A stretch of 64,000 nucleotides of DNA from an uncultured Geobacteraceae bacterium (GCA_903939115.1 CAJAFV010000080.1:48544-112543); one strand, 5' to 3'; positions 1-10,661 are shown, numbered from the stretch's first letter. Notes: generated by a model from the sequence alone, not told the origin. Made by a program: numbers and translations.

Positions 1-1
1 G

Positions 2-1252
2 GTGATCCAGAAAGCAGCGCTGGGTGCCAGGACTTTCTGCATCAACTCCGGAGAGTTCGTGTTTTCTGATGGCACGCTTGTGAATCTGCCGGGCAACGCG
101 GTTACCGAATCCCGCAAGTTCGATGATGCCTGGGTAGAGGGTGGCAAGCCGTTTACTATCTTTGCGGGAATCAAAAAATGGAACGATGAGGGTGAAAACG
201 TTACGGTCGTCAACAAAATAGAGTCAATTTCAGGAATAAGTACACGGTATCTGACGCGTGCCGATACCGAGGAGTGCCCGGATCTTCATGCGGGCGGGGC
301 GAAAGGGGAGATCAGCCGGCTTACGGTGGTTGTCAAAATATTCTGGCAGACCGAAATCGACTCGATTGGAGAATACCTGTTAATCCCGGTTGCCCAACTC
401 GAGCGTGACGGCGAAGAGATCGTCCTGTCCCGGCATTTTGTTCCGCCGTGCCTCACCATATCGAGCTCGGAAACGCTGTTCAGTATTGTCAAGGAGATCC
501 GGGATCTGATCGCTTCCCGAGGGCGCCAGTTGGAGGAGTTCAAGAGGCAGCGTGGTATCCAGACGTCAGAATTCGGTTCACGGGATATGGTCTACCTCCT
601 GGCCGTGCGCTCCCTGAATCGCTATATCCCGCTCCTGTTTCATCTCACCGAGACGCGGCAGGTTCACCCGTGGACTCTGTATGGATGCCTGCGTCAACTC
701 ATCGGAGAATTCACCTCGTTCTCCGAGACCATCACCGTGATGGGCGAAGTGTTCGGGAGTGGTGAAAGGCTGCTTCCCGGTTACGACCACTCTAACCTGT
801 GGGAATGTTTCCGGGCGGCACAGATGCTCATTGCGCGACTTCTTGATGAGATTACTGCGGGTCCTGAATATGTACTAGAACTCGTCTACGATGGCACCTA
901 TTTCTCTGCGGAGCTGAAGTCGGTCGTTTTCGAGGCAAAGAATCGCTGCTATCTGGTTATGAGAACGGACGAGGATCCGAAGCTGGTGATCGATTATGTG
1001 GCTAATGTGGCCAAGTTCAGTTCCCGCGAACACCTTCCCATCCTGATAGCAAGGGCTCTGCCGGGGATTAATCTCGAACACCTGCCGATACCTCCCCAGG
1101 AACTGCCGCGTCGGGCGAACTGTGTCTACTTTGCTGTGGACACACATCATGAGCAGTGGGCTCTGGTTGAAAAGGGGAAAAATATGGCCCTCTATTGGGA
1201 CAATGCGCCGGAGGATCTGGAAATTGAATTAATGGTGGTGGGCAGATCTTGA
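2..1252 (+). CDS. tssK: Type VI secretion baseplate protein TssK (5' end outside window)
   Basis: Followed directly by TssL/TssM/TagF/TssA in T6SS order; sequence resembles the TssK C-terminal two thirds; ORF is open to the window edge. Confidence 0.8.
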   Translation: MIQKAALGARTFCINSGEFVFSDGTLVNLPGNAVTESRKFDDAWVEGGKPFTIFAGIKKWNDEGENVTVVNKIESISGISTRYLTRADTEECPDLHAGGAKGEISRLTVVVKIFWQTEIDSIGEYLLIPVAQLERDGEEIVLSRHFVPPCLTISSSETLFSIVKEIRDLIASRGRQLEEFKRQRGIQTSEFGSRDMVYLLAVRSLNRYIPLLFHLTETRQVHPWTLYGCLRQLIGEFTSFSETITVMGEVFGSGERLLPGYDHSNLWECFRAAQMLIARLLDEITAGPEYVLELVYDGTYFSAELKSVVFEAKNRCYLVMRTDEDPKLVIDYVANVAKFSSREHLPILIARALPGINLEHLPIPPQELPRRANCVYFAVDTHHEQWALVEKGKNMALYWDNAPEDLEIELMVVGRS

Positions 1253-1953
1253 TTGCTCAGGATCAGGAGACAGGCATGCATCTCATAGATTGTTTCATAC
1301 ACCTGATCGTTTACGTGTGCTACTTCAGGAAAAATGCGGAATCCAGGCAGCAACCCTATGAACAGGTCAGGGCTGACGTGCTCCGTTTTCTTTCCGAAAG
1401 TGAGACGTGCATGAGGGAAGGGGGATTCTCCAGAGATGATTATGACCTGGCCCGTTTCATGGTCTGTGCCTGGGTGGACGAGGTCGTTCTGAGCTCAGGC
1501 TGGGGCCAGAAAAACATGTGGCAGCGTGAGCAGCTCCAGCGGATTTTCTACAATACCGTCGAGGCAGGGGAGGAGGCTTTTGAGAAGCTGAATTCCCTCG
1601 GATTTCACCAGTCGCAGGTGCGTGAGGTCTTTTACGTCTGTCTCGCTTTGGGATTCAAAGGACGCTTCATTCATCCAGGAGACGAATATCTGCTGGATCA
1701 GCTCACGGTATCGAATCTCAAACTTCTCATGGGGAGTTCAGTCGCGTCCCTGTCGCTGGAACGGGTGGAGCTTTTTCCCGAAGGATATCCTGCGGGCGTG
1801 GTGGGAATTGCTCCCCCGAAGCGCACGTTCCGATTCTCAGTTCCTGTCATTGTTGCTCTTGTCGGACCTGTCGCTTTACTTGGTATTCTCTACCTCATTT
1901 ACCGATTCGCTCTTGGCGGCATTGCGGAGAATTTTTTGAGGACGGTGGCCTGA
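1249..1953 (+). CDS. tssL: T6SS protein TssL/DotU (short form without OmpA domain)
   Basis: 234 aa; DotU-like region (FMVCAWVDEVVLSSGWGQKNMWQREQLQRIFYNTVEAGEEAF...), C-terminal TM; overlaps tssK by 4 nt. Confidence 0.9.
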   Translation: MIAQDQETGMHLIDCFIHLIVYVCYFRKNAESRQQPYEQVRADVLRFLSESETCMREGGFSRDDYDLARFMVCAWVDEVVLSSGWGQKNMWQREQLQRIFYNTVEAGEEAFEKLNSLGFHQSQVREVFYVCLALGFKGRFIHPGDEYLLDQLTVSNLKLLMGSSVASLSLERVELFPEGYPAGVVGIAPPKRTFRFSVPVIVALVGPVALLGILYLIYRFALGGIAENFLRTVA

Positions 1954-1954
1954 T

Positions 1955-4900
1955 ATGAAAAAGCTCCTGAAATATGTTCTTCTGGTGATGGCGGCCGTGC
2001 TTGTTCTGTTGCTGATTATGGGGCTTGTTCTGTTGCTCGACTGGCCCTGGTGGGTTGGCGGTATTATGTTGCTGTGCTTGACGGGCTGCTGTTTTGGCGG
2101 GTTTTTCCTTAAAAAAATCTGGTTGCGGCGCAAGGAACAAAGATTCGTACAACAGGTGATTGCGGAAGATGAGTCCCACCTTAAAAAACTGCAGGGTAAA
2201 GAGCGTGATGAATATATGGATCTTCAGAACCGCTGGAAGGAGGCGGTGGAGACTCTACGGCGCTCACATTTGAAGAAGCAGGGCAACCCCCTGTATGTGC
2301 TCCCCTGGTACCTGGTGATGGGTGAGAGTGGATCCGGCAAGACGACGGCCATAACCAGTGCAAAACTTTCATCACCCTTTGTGGATGCCACGAGAACCTC
2401 GGGCGTTTCGGGAACCAGAAATTGTGACTGGTGGTTTTTTGAGCAGGCGATCGTCATTGATACTGCCGGGCGGTTTGCTATCCCGGTGGATGAGGGGAGG
2501 GACAAGGAGGAGTGGCAGAAGTTCCTCTCGCTGCTTGTTAAATACCGAAAGCGGGAGCCGATCCATGGTCTCATCGTTACCGTTTCGGCCGACAAGCTCG
2601 CTACCAGCCCGGTCGAAACAGTGGAAGAGGACGGTCGCACAATCCGCCGCCGCATTGATGAACTGATGCGGGTCCTGGGGGTAAAATTTCCGGTCTACCT
2701 GCTGATTACCAAGTGTGACCTTGTGCAGGGGATGACCCAGTTTACCGAGATGCTGCCGGAAAAGAGCCTGGAACAGCCAATGGGGGTTGTTAATCAGGAT
2801 CTCTCCAGGGATGTCAGCGGCTTTTTGGACCGTGTGATCTCATGCGTCGGCGAGCGACTGAGCAATATCCGGCTTCTGCTGCTTCAGCAGTCCCAGGGAA
2901 AAGAGCTGAAAACCGGCGTACTGCTTTTTCCGGAGGAGTTCAAACGCTTGAAGAAAGGCCTTTCCGCCTTTGCAGGATATTCATTTCAGGAGAACCCGTT
3001 TCAGGAAACGCCAATCCTCAGGGGGATTTACTTCAGCAGCGGTCGGCAGGAGGGCACTCCCTACTCCCACTTTCTCGGTGCACTGGGCCTGATAGGAGAG
3101 CGGGATGTCCTGCCCGGGACCAGCAACGGTCTGTTTCTGCACGATTTTTTTGCATCGGTGTTACCCCGTGATCGGGGACTTTTTGCCCCCACAACGCGAG
3201 CATTGGAGTGGCAGGCAATAACCCGGAATCTGGGATTGGCGGCCTGGGTAATTCTCGGGATAGCCGCAGCCGGCGTCATGAGTTTTTCCTTTGTTAAGAA
3301 TCTGGCAACCATCCGGACTGCATCCCATGAGTTTTCGCGGCCACTTGCACTCTCGGGCGATATGACGGCGGATCTGGGCGCCTTGGAGCGATACCGGCAG
3401 ATGATCCGCACTGTGGAAGTTTGTAACAGCAACTGGTGGGTGCCCCGTTTCGGACTCAACGAGAGCCGCAAGGTTGAGGCGGGACTGAAGGAACGCTACT
3501 GCAATCTGTTTCAAGGGAGATTTGTCGTCCCTTTGGACACTCGTGTCAACGAGTCAATGGCCGGCTTCACTGCCGGCACTCCCGATGATGTAGTGGCTCC
3601 ATACATTGTTCATGTGGCGCGACGGATAAACCTCATCAAGGCCCGGCTTGATAAGGGAACCGCCGGAGCTCTGCTGGCAAAGCCGCTTCCGGCCTACGTC
3701 ACACGGGCAGCTGATCATTCCGTCGATGCGGAGGCGGCCAAAAAGTTCGGAGATCTCTACATTAGCGCGTTGGTCTGGAGATCGGATACCGCCGAGATGA
3801 CCAAAGAGCTGTCGGTGCTGCAGAGCTGGTATAAACATCTGCTGGCGCTCAGGTCCGGCAACCTCCAGTGGCTCGTTGCCTGGGTGAATCGCCCGGGTGG
3901 TGTCACTCCGGTCACACTTCAATCTTTTTGGGGGGGAAGTCTGCCGCTTCAGGATGAAAAAACCGTGGCACCTGCCTTTACCCGGAAAGGAAAGGAGATG
4001 ATCAACGGGCTTTTGGCAGAAATGACCTCCGCGCATCCTGAACCGGAACTTCTCGGTAAATCAAAGGGTACTTTCGAGGAGTGGTACCGCGGGAACTGTA
4101 TTTCAACGTGGCAGGGATTTGCCACACAGTTCCCACGTGGAAGGGAGCGTCTCAAGGGAGAAAAGGAGTGGCGGGAGGTTGTCGCTAAGATGTCCTCGGA
4201 CCAGGATCCCTATGTTGCCTTTATCAGCATGGTTACCGCTGAACTGGAACCTCTTGTCTGGAAGGGTGATATGCCCCTGTGGCTGCAGCAGACATATCAG
4301 TTCCAGATACTCAGGACGAAAGGGAGTGCCGGCGCCATGGTCGCGAAGAGTGCCGAGGAGGGTAAAAAGCTTGTCGAGAAGCTTGAAGAAACCCTGGGCC
4401 GGAAAACTCAGGCATCGTCATCTTTGGACTCCCAGTCGGCCGCATACACGGCGATTCAGGAATACCAGACGGCACTGGGAGGCATAGCCCAGGGAACGAA
4501 AAGCAGGAATCAGGCGTTCCAGCTGGCGTTGCAGGTTTACGGCGAAGATGCGGCCGTAAAGTCACCATTCAATACAGCGTTCGATGCGGTAGCTCGTCTC
4601 AAATCAAGTATCGGTGGTGGAGTGGATGACATCTTCGGGCGTTTGATTCAGGGCCAGTGTGATTTTCTGTGGGCATTTGTCAGAAAGGAGACCGCCTGTT
4701 CGCTCCAGAGTCAATGGGAAGAGAAAGTTCTGCAGGAGGCCCAAGGGGCAGACGATCCGCTGGTGATGCAGTATCTGGTGGGGCAGGAGGGGCCGGTGTG
4801 GAAATTCGTCAGCGGTCCGGCAAAGCCGTTTCTTAGCTGGGGTGCGCAGAAGGGCTACTACGCCAAAACGGCGCTGGGAGCCACTGTTGAGTTTAATCCG

Positions 4901-5398
4901 GTCCTGTATTCATTTCTCAGTAAGGGAGCCAGGGCCAAGGTTGCCGCAGCCCCCAGGCAGAGTCCCGGCGTGACTATCAGAGGTATTCCGACTGATTCAA
5001 ACCCGGAGGCCAGGGTGAAACCACACAGTACCCGACTTGAGCTTCAGTGTGCCGGCGGAACTCAGTCTCTCGAAAACCTGAACTATCCGGTGCAGAAAAC
5101 CTTTGTCTGGTCAGCGGACAGCTGTTCCGATGTTTTGTTCCAGATAGAGGCCGGAGATGTTGTTCTCACCAGGAGGTATTCAGGACCCCAGGCCTTTCCT
5201 TCGTTTTTGGAGGATTTTCCCGGCGGCAGACGGGTGTTTCATCCCCACGAGTTTCCGGCCCAGAAACAGGCTCTGGAACGTATGGGGATCAAATACATAA
5301 AAGTGAATTACCAGATCAGCGGGCAACAGGCGGTTATGGGCAAGGCCAAAGCCCTGCCGGGAAGAATTCCGGGGAGTATCACGCGATGCTGGGACTGA
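1955..5398 (+). CDS. tssM: T6SS membrane subunit TssM/IcmF
   Basis: 1147 aa; N-terminal TM helices, Walker A GESGSGKTTAI, DTAGRF motif, IcmF-like C-terminus. Confidence 0.95.
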   Translation: MKKLLKYVLLVMAAVLVLLLIMGLVLLLDWPWWVGGIMLLCLTGCCFGGFFLKKIWLRRKEQRFVQQVIAEDESHLKKLQGKERDEYMDLQNRWKEAVETLRRSHLKKQGNPLYVLPWYLVMGESGSGKTTAITSAKLSSPFVDATRTSGVSGTRNCDWWFFEQAIVIDTAGRFAIPVDEGRDKEEWQKFLSLLVKYRKREPIHGLIVTVSADKLATSPVETVEEDGRTIRRRIDELMRVLGVKFPVYLLITKCDLVQGMTQFTEMLPEKSLEQPMGVVNQDLSRDVSGFLDRVISCVGERLSNIRLLLLQQSQGKELKTGVLLFPEEFKRLKKGLSAFAGYSFQENPFQETPILRGIYFSSGRQEGTPYSHFLGALGLIGERDVLPGTSNGLFLHDFFASVLPRDRGLFAPTTRALEWQAITRNLGLAAWVILGIAAAGVMSFSFVKNLATIRTASHEFSRPLALSGDMTADLGALERYRQMIRTVEVCNSNWWVPRFGLNESRKVEAGLKERYCNLFQGRFVVPLDTRVNESMAGFTAGTPDDVVAPYIVHVARRINLIKARLDKGTAGALLAKPLPAYVTRAADHSVDAEAAKKFGDLYISALVWRSDTAEMTKELSVLQSWYKHLLALRSGNLQWLVAWVNRPGGVTPVTLQSFWGGSLPLQDEKTVAPAFTRKGKEMINGLLAEMTSAHPEPELLGKSKGTFEEWYRGNCISTWQGFATQFPRGRERLKGEKEWREVVAKMSSDQDPYVAFISMVTAELEPLVWKGDMPLWLQQTYQFQILRTKGSAGAMVAKSAEEGKKLVEKLEETLGRKTQASSSLDSQSAAYTAIQEYQTALGGIAQGTKSRNQAFQLALQVYGEDAAVKSPFNTAFDAVARLKSSIGGGVDDIFGRLIQGQCDFLWAFVRKETACSLQSQWEEKVLQEAQGADDPLVMQYLVGQEGPVWKFVSGPAKPFLSWGAQKGYYAKTALGATVEFNPVLYSFLSKGARAKVAAAPRQSPGVTIRGIPTDSNPEARVKPHSTRLELQCAGGTQSLENLNYPVQKTFVWSADSCSDVLFQIEAGDVVLTRRYSGPQAFPSFLEDFPGGRRVFHPHEFPAQKQALERMGIKYIKVNYQISGQQAVMGKAKALPGRIPGSITRCWD

Positions 5399-6126
5399 CT
5401 CTCACAGAACAGCAATGGAGCTGGTGTGCCTGCGGAAAACATCCGGTGGCAAAGGATTTTATCCGTCTTGGGCAAACGTTTCCCCTGTCAATTGGTATGG
5501 CTGATTGGGTTGACAAAGGGTATTCGGCCGTCAAAGGAGCCATGAAAGCAGGGAGGCACTCTTGTTTCTGGCGGTTCTGGGCACGGGGCACGGCATCCGC
5601 CGAACTTGCATGTGGCGTGCTGAGAGACAGCAGTGACAGCATCGGACGGGAATATCCGTTCCTGGTAGTTGGGTCGGGACTGGTACCTGCCTGGGAAGAA
5701 CACTGGGATCTCATTCCCGGGGCGTGCGAAGGGGTTTGGAGCAGGATCGAATATATCTGTACCCGTAATTCGCCTGATCTTGCCGGGCTGGAGCGGGAAC
5801 TGGCTGCTACGAGACCTCCTGAACCAGATTGGCGCGATTACCGGGCAATACGTGAGGCCGGCATGAAGGAGGTCGGTCGGTCGCCGTCGTTTGAGCTCCT
5901 TGATGCCGGGTTAAAGATGCCGCGGCAGGAACAGGAGTTCCATATGGCGCTTGAAGGTGGAATGTCAGACCACCTCATTCGTGTCAGTCATCTGCTCGAC
6001 CGGATCAGGGTAAGCGGCAAGGGGCTGCCGAATACTGTTTTCCTGGGCGGGACGTTTGATGCCACCGCCCTGGCAATGTACTGGCGTCCTCTTGTAGTCA
6101 GTGATTTTATCGCGTTATGGGAGTGA
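5386..6126 (+). CDS. tagF: T6SS-associated protein TagF (DUF2094); likely start is the ATG at 5386 overlapping the tssM end
   Basis: CGKHPVAKDFIRLG motif near N-terminus; the ORF track start at 5047 lies inside tssM and is unlikely. Confidence 0.85.
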   Translation: MLGLTLTEQQWSWCACGKHPVAKDFIRLGQTFPLSIGMADWVDKGYSAVKGAMKAGRHSCFWRFWARGTASAELACGVLRDSSDSIGREYPFLVVGSGLVPAWEEHWDLIPGACEGVWSRIEYICTRNSPDLAGLERELAATRPPEPDWRDYRAIREAGMKEVGRSPSFELLDAGLKMPRQEQEFHMALEGGMSDHLIRVSHLLDRIRVSGKGLPNTVFLGGTFDATALAMYWRPLVVSDFIALWE

Positions 6127-6129
6127 TTC

Positions 6130-7467
6130 ATGAAAACAGCCATTGATATCGATACGATTCTGAGGCCGTTGCCGGGTGATTCCCCAGCCGGTGAAGATCT
6201 CCGCTATACAGAGGTGTACGCTGAGATCAAGGAGGCCCGTAAAGCTGAGGATGACTTTGCCATGGGTGAGTGGCAGCACGAAACCAAGTCTGCGGATTGG
6301 GGCGCAGTAGTCTCCAGAGCCGTTGACGCGCTGACGACACGGAGCAAGGATCTCCAGATCGCTGCCTGGCTCGCCGAGGCACTTGTTGTGCTGGAGGATT
6401 TTGAGGGTCTCGCGGTAGGTTTCACCATTTTGCAGGGTCTGATCGAAAATTTTTGGGAGACAGCCTATCCGGAAATGGAAGATGGGGACATCGAATACCG
6501 TCTTGCACCCTTCGAATTTCTCAACGAGCGTCTTTCCTCCTGCATCAGGCAAGCAGCACTGACCACTTCAGGATATTCCTGGTTCAGGTGGCAGGAATCC
6601 CGGGATGTGGGCTACGAGGCTGATACGAAGAACAAGTTCGGTGATAGCGATGAAAAGAAAAAACTGCGGCGTGACGAACTGGTTGCAGAAGGAAAAATTA
6701 CCGCTGAGCAGTTCGATTCAGCGGTGGTTCAGACCCCCCGGCAGATGCGCTCAGCCCTGATGGCACAGCTGGCGTCATGTCAGGAAGCCTTTGCCGCACT
6801 TGATAAAAGAGTGGACGAAAAGTTCGGGCGCGATGCTCCGCGTATATCGGACATTGGCCAGGCTCTGGAAGAGTGTGCCCGTCTGGTCGGGAGACTGTAC
6901 GGGGAACAGAAAGCCTCAGCCTCCGGGCAGAACTCTTTGCCAGATCGGGAGGCCGTTCCGCAGGCTGCTAATAGTGAAGCTGCTGCGGTTTCCGAAAAGT
7001 TCGCCGCGCCGATTGTTCCTCAATCACTCGCGGAAGTACCACCACTGGGCAGAGCAGTGTCAGTGGCCGCGAATTTTGAACTCACGGAATATGAACTCTG
7101 GGAAGAAGCTCTGCGCATGCTGGACGGCGGGAGTATACGGAATGCCCTGGAGCGGCTGCTTACCGCCTCCTGCAGCATGCCGTCAGACCGGGAACGCACC
7201 CGTTACCGGTTTATGATAGCAAAACTCTGCATCAAGGCCGACAGGCACGACCTGGCCCGACCGATCGTGGAGGGACTGAGCGCACTGATTGACGAACTGC
7301 ATCTGGAAAGATGGGAATCACCCCTCTGGATAGCAGAGGTGCTTGAAGCGCTGTACCAGTGCCTCACGTGTGGGGAACCATCGGATGAGGATCTGGCCAA
7401 GGCGCAGGAATTGTTCAGAAGACTCTGCACCTTGGATGTAACCAAGGCGCTAGGACACGGGAGGTAA
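6130..7467 (+). CDS. tssA: T6SS protein TssA (ImpA N-terminal domain)
   Basis: PLPGDSPAGEDLRY motif, ImpA-like N-terminus and position in cluster. Confidence 0.92.
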   Translation: MKTAIDIDTILRPLPGDSPAGEDLRYTEVYAEIKEARKAEDDFAMGEWQHETKSADWGAVVSRAVDALTTRSKDLQIAAWLAEALVVLEDFEGLAVGFTILQGLIENFWETAYPEMEDGDIEYRLAPFEFLNERLSSCIRQAALTTSGYSWFRWQESRDVGYEADTKNKFGDSDEKKKLRRDELVAEGKITAEQFDSAVVQTPRQMRSALMAQLASCQEAFAALDKRVDEKFGRDAPRISDIGQALEECARLVGRLYGEQKASASGQNSLPDREAVPQAANSEAAAVSEKFAAPIVPQSLAEVPPLGRAVSVAANFELTEYELWEEALRMLDGGSIRNALERLLTASCSMPSDRERTRYRFMIAKLCIKADRHDLARPIVEGLSALIDELHLERWESPLWIAEVLEALYQCLTCGEPSDEDLAKAQELFRRLCTLDVTKALGHGR

Positions 7468-7470
7468 CAA

Positions 7471-7544
7471 CCAATTCTAAATCAAGGCGCTATCTTCGTT
7501 GGTTCGTCTTCAGCTCCTTGATATCACTCTTGATTTAGAATTGG
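7471..7544. repeat. Perfect 16-bp inverted repeat (CCAATTCTAAATCAAG...CTTGATTTAGAATTGG) with 42-bp spacer between tssA and tssB
   Basis: Direct reading: arms 7471-7486 and 7529-7544 are exact reverse complements. Confidence 0.95.
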
Positions 7545-7573
7545 AATAACTACAGAGGGGGAAGGAGGATATC

Positions 7574-8104
7574 ATGCCGAAAAAAGAAAGCTTGCAGCAC
7601 AAAATCGACCGTGTGAGGGCTCCGAGAGTCCAAATCACCTACGACGTGGAGATCGGCGATGCCATTGAGATGAAAGAAATTCCCTTCGTGGCCGGCGTTC
7701 TTGCCGACCTTTCGGGCAAGCCTGACGAGCCGCTGCCCAAGGTGAAGGAGAGGAAATTCGTCGAGATTGACCGGGACAATTTTAACACTGTTCTGGAGGG
7801 GATGAAACCGAGGGTCGCCTTCAAAGTGGACAACACGCTGACAGGTGATGATACCAAACTCGCTGTGGAACTCCGCTTCAAGTCACTGGATGACTTCCGT
7901 CCCGAGCAGGTCGCCCGGCAGGTGGAACCGCTGAGGAAACTGGTGGAGGCACGTCGGCGTCTTTCCGATCTCCTCGGCAAACTGGACGGTAACGACAAAC
8001 TGGATGAACTCCTGCAGGAGGTGATCGCCAGCACCGATACCCTTAAACAGCTTGGCAAGGAGACAGGAATCAAAGACGCTTCGGCAGGTACACCAGCAGA
8101 GTAA
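7574..8104 (+). CDS. tssB: T6SS contractile sheath small subunit TssB
   Basis: Sequence KIDRVRAPRVQITYDVEIGDA...LPFVAGVLADLSG-like, typical TssB/VipA length. Confidence 0.95.
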   Translation: MPKKESLQHKIDRVRAPRVQITYDVEIGDAIEMKEIPFVAGVLADLSGKPDEPLPKVKERKFVEIDRDNFNTVLEGMKPRVAFKVDNTLTGDDTKLAVELRFKSLDDFRPEQVARQVEPLRKLVEARRRLSDLLGKLDGNDKLDELLQEVIASTDTLKQLGKETGIKDASAGTPAE

Positions 8105-8119
8105 AGGAGGTGAGTTGTT

Positions 8120-9613
8120 ATGGGAGAACAGGAAAAGGAACAGCTTCAAGAGGTACAACCGGCGACCATCGCCGAGGAGAAGGGTCTGCTTGACCAGATT
8201 ATCCAGGAGGGACGCCTGGCCCGGGACGAGAGCCAGGTAGGGTATGCGCGGGATATCCTGGGCGAATTCGTGAAGCAGATCATGGAGGGTGCTATCGTTG
8301 TCTCGAAAGATACCGAGCTCATGATTAACGCCCGGATCGCCCAGATCGACCGGCTGATATCAGTCCAGCTCAACGAGATAATGCACCATGAAGATTTCCA
8401 GAAATTGGAGGCTTCCTGGAGGGGGCTCTCCTTTCTGGTGGATCAGACTGAAACCGGTGATCGTCTGAAGATCAGGGCGCTGAATATCACCAAAAATGAA
8501 CTCCTCAAGGATATGGAGAAGGCGAGTGAATTTGACCAGTCGGCCCTGTTCAAAAAAATCTATGAAGAGGAGTTCGGCACCTTCGGGGGGGCGTCCTATG
8601 GCTGCCTCATCGGCGACTACGAATTCGGCAGTCATCCCCAGGATCTGGCACTCATTCAAAAAATGTCCCAGGTGGCGGCTGCGGCGCATGCACCGTTTAT
8701 TTCCGCCGCTTCGTCGACCATTTTCAACCTGGAGAGTTTTACCGAGTTGGGGAATCCCCGTGACCTGGCAAAGATCTTTCAGAGTGTGGAGTATGCCACC
8801 TGGAAGTCCTTCCGGGAGTCTGAGGATTCACGGTATGTGGGGCTCTGCCTGCCGCATATCCTCATGCGGCTTCCGTATGGGCAGGCAACCGTTCCGGTCG
8901 AGAGTTTTGATTTCGAGGAGAGCGTAGACGGCAGCACCCACGCCAGGTACTTGTGGGGCAATGCGGCGTATGCGTTGGGAGTCCGGATTACCGATGCCTT
9001 CGCAAAGTACGGCTGGACTGCCGCTATCCGGGGGGTTGAAGGGGGTGGCCTGGTGCAGGGACTGCCGGTACATACCTTCAAAACCGACGAGGGAGAAGTC
9101 GCCCTCAAATGCCCCACGGAAATCGCCATCACCGACCGGCGTGAAAAAGAGTTGGCAGATCTTGGCTTCATTCCTCTGGTTCACTGCAAGAACACCGATT
9201 ATGCGGCGTTCTTCAGCACCCAGACCTGCAACAAGCCGATGGTGTACGATACCGATGCCGCCAATGCCAACTCGCGGCTTTCGGCACAGCTTCAGTACAT
9301 ACTGGCGGTCTCCCGCTTTGCCCACTACCTGAAGTCGATGATGCGGGACAAGATCGGCAGCTTCCTGACCAGGAAGAATGTGGAAGAGTATCTGAATCGC
9401 TGGATCAGTAATTATGTGCTTCTGGATGATGATGCGGGTCAGGAGATGAAAGCGCGTTACCCGTTGCGGGAGGCGCGGATAGAAGTCGCCGATATCCCGG
9501 GCAAACCGGGTGCCTACCGGGCGGTTGCATTCCTTCGACCGCATTTCCAGTTGGACGAACTGACCATATCGTTGCGGTTAGTGGCGAACCTGCCGCCGCC
9601 GGCCCAGAAGTAG
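8120..9613 (+). CDS. tssC: T6SS contractile sheath large subunit TssC
   Basis: 497 aa TssC/VipB (SWRGLSFLVDQTETGDRLKIRALNITKNELLKDMEKA..., LPYG, ENRLSAQLQYIL-like region). Confidence 0.97.
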   Translation: MGEQEKEQLQEVQPATIAEEKGLLDQIIQEGRLARDESQVGYARDILGEFVKQIMEGAIVVSKDTELMINARIAQIDRLISVQLNEIMHHEDFQKLEASWRGLSFLVDQTETGDRLKIRALNITKNELLKDMEKASEFDQSALFKKIYEEEFGTFGGASYGCLIGDYEFGSHPQDLALIQKMSQVAAAAHAPFISAASSTIFNLESFTELGNPRDLAKIFQSVEYATWKSFRESEDSRYVGLCLPHILMRLPYGQATVPVESFDFEESVDGSTHARYLWGNAAYALGVRITDAFAKYGWTAAIRGVEGGGLVQGLPVHTFKTDEGEVALKCPTEIAITDRREKELADLGFIPLVHCKNTDYAAFFSTQTCNKPMVYDTDAANANSRLSAQLQYILAVSRFAHYLKSMMRDKIGSFLTRKNVEEYLNRWISNYVLLDDDAGQEMKARYPLREARIEVADIPGKPGAYRAVAFLRPHFQLDELTISLRLVANLPPPAQK

Positions 9614-9661
9614 TGCCTGTTGAAACAGATTAGAAACTAAAAAAACGGGAGGATAACTACC

Positions 9662-10159
9662 ATGGCATTCGACGCATTTTTGAAAATTGACGGCATCCCG
9701 GGTGAAAGTACCGACGACAAGCACAAGGACTGGATAGAGGTTCTCTCCTTCAGTCACGGTGTGAGTCAACGTGCATCAGGTTCCGCGAGCACGGCAGGGG
9801 GAGCCAGTGCAGAGCGGGCCGACTTCGCCGATTTCAGCATCGTAAAAGCCCTCGACAAGGCGTCTCCCAAAATCTTCGAGGCAACTGCAACCGGTAAACA
9901 TCTTAAGATGGTAACGGTGGAGCTGTGCCGTGCCGGCGGAGACAAGGTCAAGTACATGGAGTACAAGCTCAGCAACTGCATCGTCAGTTCGTACCGACCG
10001 GGGGGGGCCTCGCACGGGGGAGAAACCCTGCCTCTGGAGGAGGTCTCTTTTAATTATGGTAAAATAGAGATCTCCTACAGCCAGCAGAAGCGGGCTGACG
10101 GGAGTGGCGGCGGCCAGGTCGCTGCCGGTTGGGACCTGGAAACCAACAAAAAGGTGTAG
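9662..10159 (+). CDS. hcp: Hcp family T6SS tube protein
   Basis: MAFDAFLKIDGIPGESTDDKHKDWIEVLSFSHGVSQ..., typical Hcp1 family. Confidence 0.97.
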   Translation: MAFDAFLKIDGIPGESTDDKHKDWIEVLSFSHGVSQRASGSASTAGGASAERADFADFSIVKALDKASPKIFEATATGKHLKMVTVELCRAGGDKVKYMEYKLSNCIVSSYRPGGASHGGETLPLEEVSFNYGKIEISYSQQKRADGSGGGQVAAGWDLETNKKV

Positions 10160-10171
10160 GCACTTTTCGTC

Positions 10172-10645
10172 ATGCGCGAACAAACAATACTACAGCTGTC
10201 ACTGCTGGACAGGCTCATCGATCGTGAGCCGGGTGTTTCCCGTGAGCCTGTCCAGAGTCGCTTTGCGACGGTTAACCAGATCCGCGATTCCGTCATCAGG
10301 GATCTGGAAAATCTGCTGAACACCAGACGGTGTATTGTTGATGTGCCGGAATCATTTGCTCAGGTTAATGTGTCGGTGTTTACGTACGGGCTTAAGGATT
10401 TCATGGCACACAATCCCCGGAGTCCGTCGGTCCGTCTCCAGATCAGGCAGGAGATCGAGCGGGCCATTGCCCTTTTTGAACCGCGTCTCAGGAACGTTTC
10501 GGTCCGCATAGATGCTGCGGAAACGATCAATCGCAGCCTCCGTTTCAGGATACATGCGCTGCTGGTGGCGGATCCGCTTACTGAACCGATAACGTTCGAC
10601 ACCTATCTGGACATCAACCGGGGAGAGTTTGTTATCGCGAAGTGA
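10172..10645 (+). CDS. tssE: T6SS baseplate subunit TssE (gp25/lysozyme-like)
   Basis: SLLDRLID...SVIRDLENLLNTRR...YG; position between hcp and tssF. Confidence 0.93.
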   Translation: MREQTILQLSLLDRLIDREPGVSREPVQSRFATVNQIRDSVIRDLENLLNTRRCIVDVPESFAQVNVSVFTYGLKDFMAHNPRSPSVRLQIRQEIERAIALFEPRLRNVSVRIDAAETINRSLRFRIHALLVADPLTEPITFDTYLDINRGEFVIAK

Positions 10646-10661
10646 TAAGGAGTTATCTGAT

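Noticed and set aside
8828-9544. 238-aa minus-strand ORF
   Set aside because: Antisense to tssC; shadow ORF.
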